Source of the DNA: Burkholderia sp.
GTDB lineage: Bacteria > Pseudomonadota > Gammaproteobacteria > Burkholderiales > Burkholderiaceae
Direction: 5' to 3'
Length of the DNA stretch: 64,000 nt
NCBI GenBank assembly: GCA_031253835.1
Contig: JAIRVP010000074.1
Span: 62,001 to 126,000, forward strand
Positions 63,343-64,000 of this stretch are shown here, one piece after another. Made by a program: the position numbers and the translations under genes. Within the stretch, counting starts at the first letter, position 1. Every line of letters starts with the position of its first letter. The notes beneath the pieces were generated by a model. That model was not told where the DNA came from and ran no database searches. It saw nothing but the letters and a program-made list of their open reading frames with translations.

Positions 63343-64000
63343 ATGAACGTTTTCTACGACAAAGACGCTGACCTCTCCCTCATCAAGGGCAAGCAAGTCA
63401 CGATCATCGGCTACGGCTCGCAAGGCCATGCACACGCGCTGAACCTGAAGGAAAGCGGCGTGAACGTGACGGTCGGCCTGCGCAAGGACGGCGCGTCGTG
63501 GAGCAAGGCTGAAAACGCCGGCCTGTCGGTCAAGGAAGTCGCGGAAGCGGTGAAGGGCGCAGACGTCGTCATGATGCTGCTGCCGGACGAGCAGATCGCC
63601 GACGTGTACGCGAAGGAAGTGCACGCGAACATCAAGCAAGGCGCGGCGCTGGCATTCGCGCACGGCTTCAACGTCCACTACGGCCAGGTGATCCCGCGCG
63701 CCGACCTCGACGTGATCATGATCGCGCCGAAGGCACCGGGCCACACCGTGCGCGGCACGTACTCGCAAGGTGGCGGCGTGCCGCACCTGATCGCGGTTGC
63801 GCAGAACAAGTCGGGCGCGGCACGCGACATCGCGCTGTCGTACGCCGCAGCGAACGGCGGCGGCCGTGCCGGCATCATCGAGACGAACTTCCGCGAAGAG
63901 ACCGAAACCGACCTGTTCGGCGAGCAGGCCGTGCTGTGCGGCGGTACCGTCGAGCTGATCAAGGCTGGCTTCGAGACGCTGGTCGAAGCAGGCTACGCGC
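63343..64000 (+). CDS. ilvC: Ketol-acid reductoisomerase, N-terminal part (cut by right edge)
   Basis: 219 codons are visible from the ATG at 63343, which follows GAAGGAACC. The NADPH-binding motif is VTIIGYGSQGHAHALNLKESG (GxGxxG variant). Later MIAPKAPGHTVRGTYSQGGGVP and ETETDLFGEQAVLCGG, with metal-binding acidic residues, identify the class I enzyme. It converts acetolactate to dihydroxyisovalerate. The remaining third lies beyond the window. Confidence 0.97.
   Translation, partial: MNVFYDKDADLSLIKGKQVTIIGYGSQGHAHALNLKESGVNVTVGLRKDGASWSKAENAGLSVKEVAEAVKGADVVMMLLPDEQIADVYAKEVHANIKQGAALAFAHGFNVHYGQVIPRADLDVIMIAPKAPGHTVRGTYSQGGGVPHLIAVAQNKSGAARDIALSYAAANGGGRAGIIETNFREETETDLFGEQAVLCGGTVELIKAGFETLVEAGYA

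Overview
The window is GC-rich (roughly two thirds G+C) chromosomal DNA from a beta-proteobacterium. Gene content and protein sequences fit the genus Burkholderia, most likely the B. cepacia complex. This rests on recognising protein families by eye; no database search was run and the species cannot be fixed. About 61 genes are packed on both strands. I saw no rRNA, tRNA, insertion sequence, prophage or CRISPR array, so this looks like core chromosome.

Layout. 1-8.2 kb: a probable ftsK N-terminus cut by the left edge, a META-domain lipoprotein, purT with two small envelope genes, the RNA helicase rhlE, and the tRNA-modification genes gluQ and trhO. 8.2-11.8 kb: dnaE, apparently leaderless. 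11.9-19.7 kb: a lipopolysaccharide locus (two family-9 glycosyltransferases, an O-antigen-ligase-like protein, two family-2 glycosyltransferases, msbA). 19.8-25.4 kb: an RcnB-like protein, a FUSC protein, an MFS transporter coupled to a PRC-barrel lipoprotein, a repetitive low-complexity lipoprotein and a YggL protein. 25.5-33.4 kb, all on the minus strand: upp, yebC, purD, hemF, nadD, rsfS, rlmH, maf, rng, a housekeeping run of nucleotide, haem, NAD and ribosome-maturation genes.

33.5-36.0 kb: an SDR protein without the usual catalytic residues, mgsA and a quinone oxidoreductase. 36.1-44.6 kb: the complete Kdp high-affinity potassium system (a 35-residue upstream peptide, kdpF, kdpA, kdpB, kdpC, two tandem terminators, then the kdpD/kdpE two-component system). 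44.7-50.9 kb: a DUF333 protein, a SugE/Gdx exporter behind what looks like a guanidine-II (mini-ykkC) riboswitch, DUF4126, an FtsX-type permease, a truncated haemoglobin, AlaX and DUF924. 51-55.3 kb: an ArnT-family glycosyltransferase, an SDR, and a LOG protein coupled to a TetR regulator.

55.4-58.1 kb: a three-gene unit of metallophosphoesterase (COG2908/PlcP-like), family-4 glycosyltransferase and diacylglycerol kinase, preceded by a near-consensus Pho box. This reads as a phosphate-starvation membrane-lipid remodelling module and is, with the riboswitch, the most interesting part of the window. 58.2-60.5 kb: a sigma-factor operon with DUF3619, DUF3106 and RDD proteins, possibly a small envelope-stress circuit. 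60.7 kb to the right edge: ilvB-ilvH-ilvC behind a good sigma-70 promoter, with ilvC cut by the edge.
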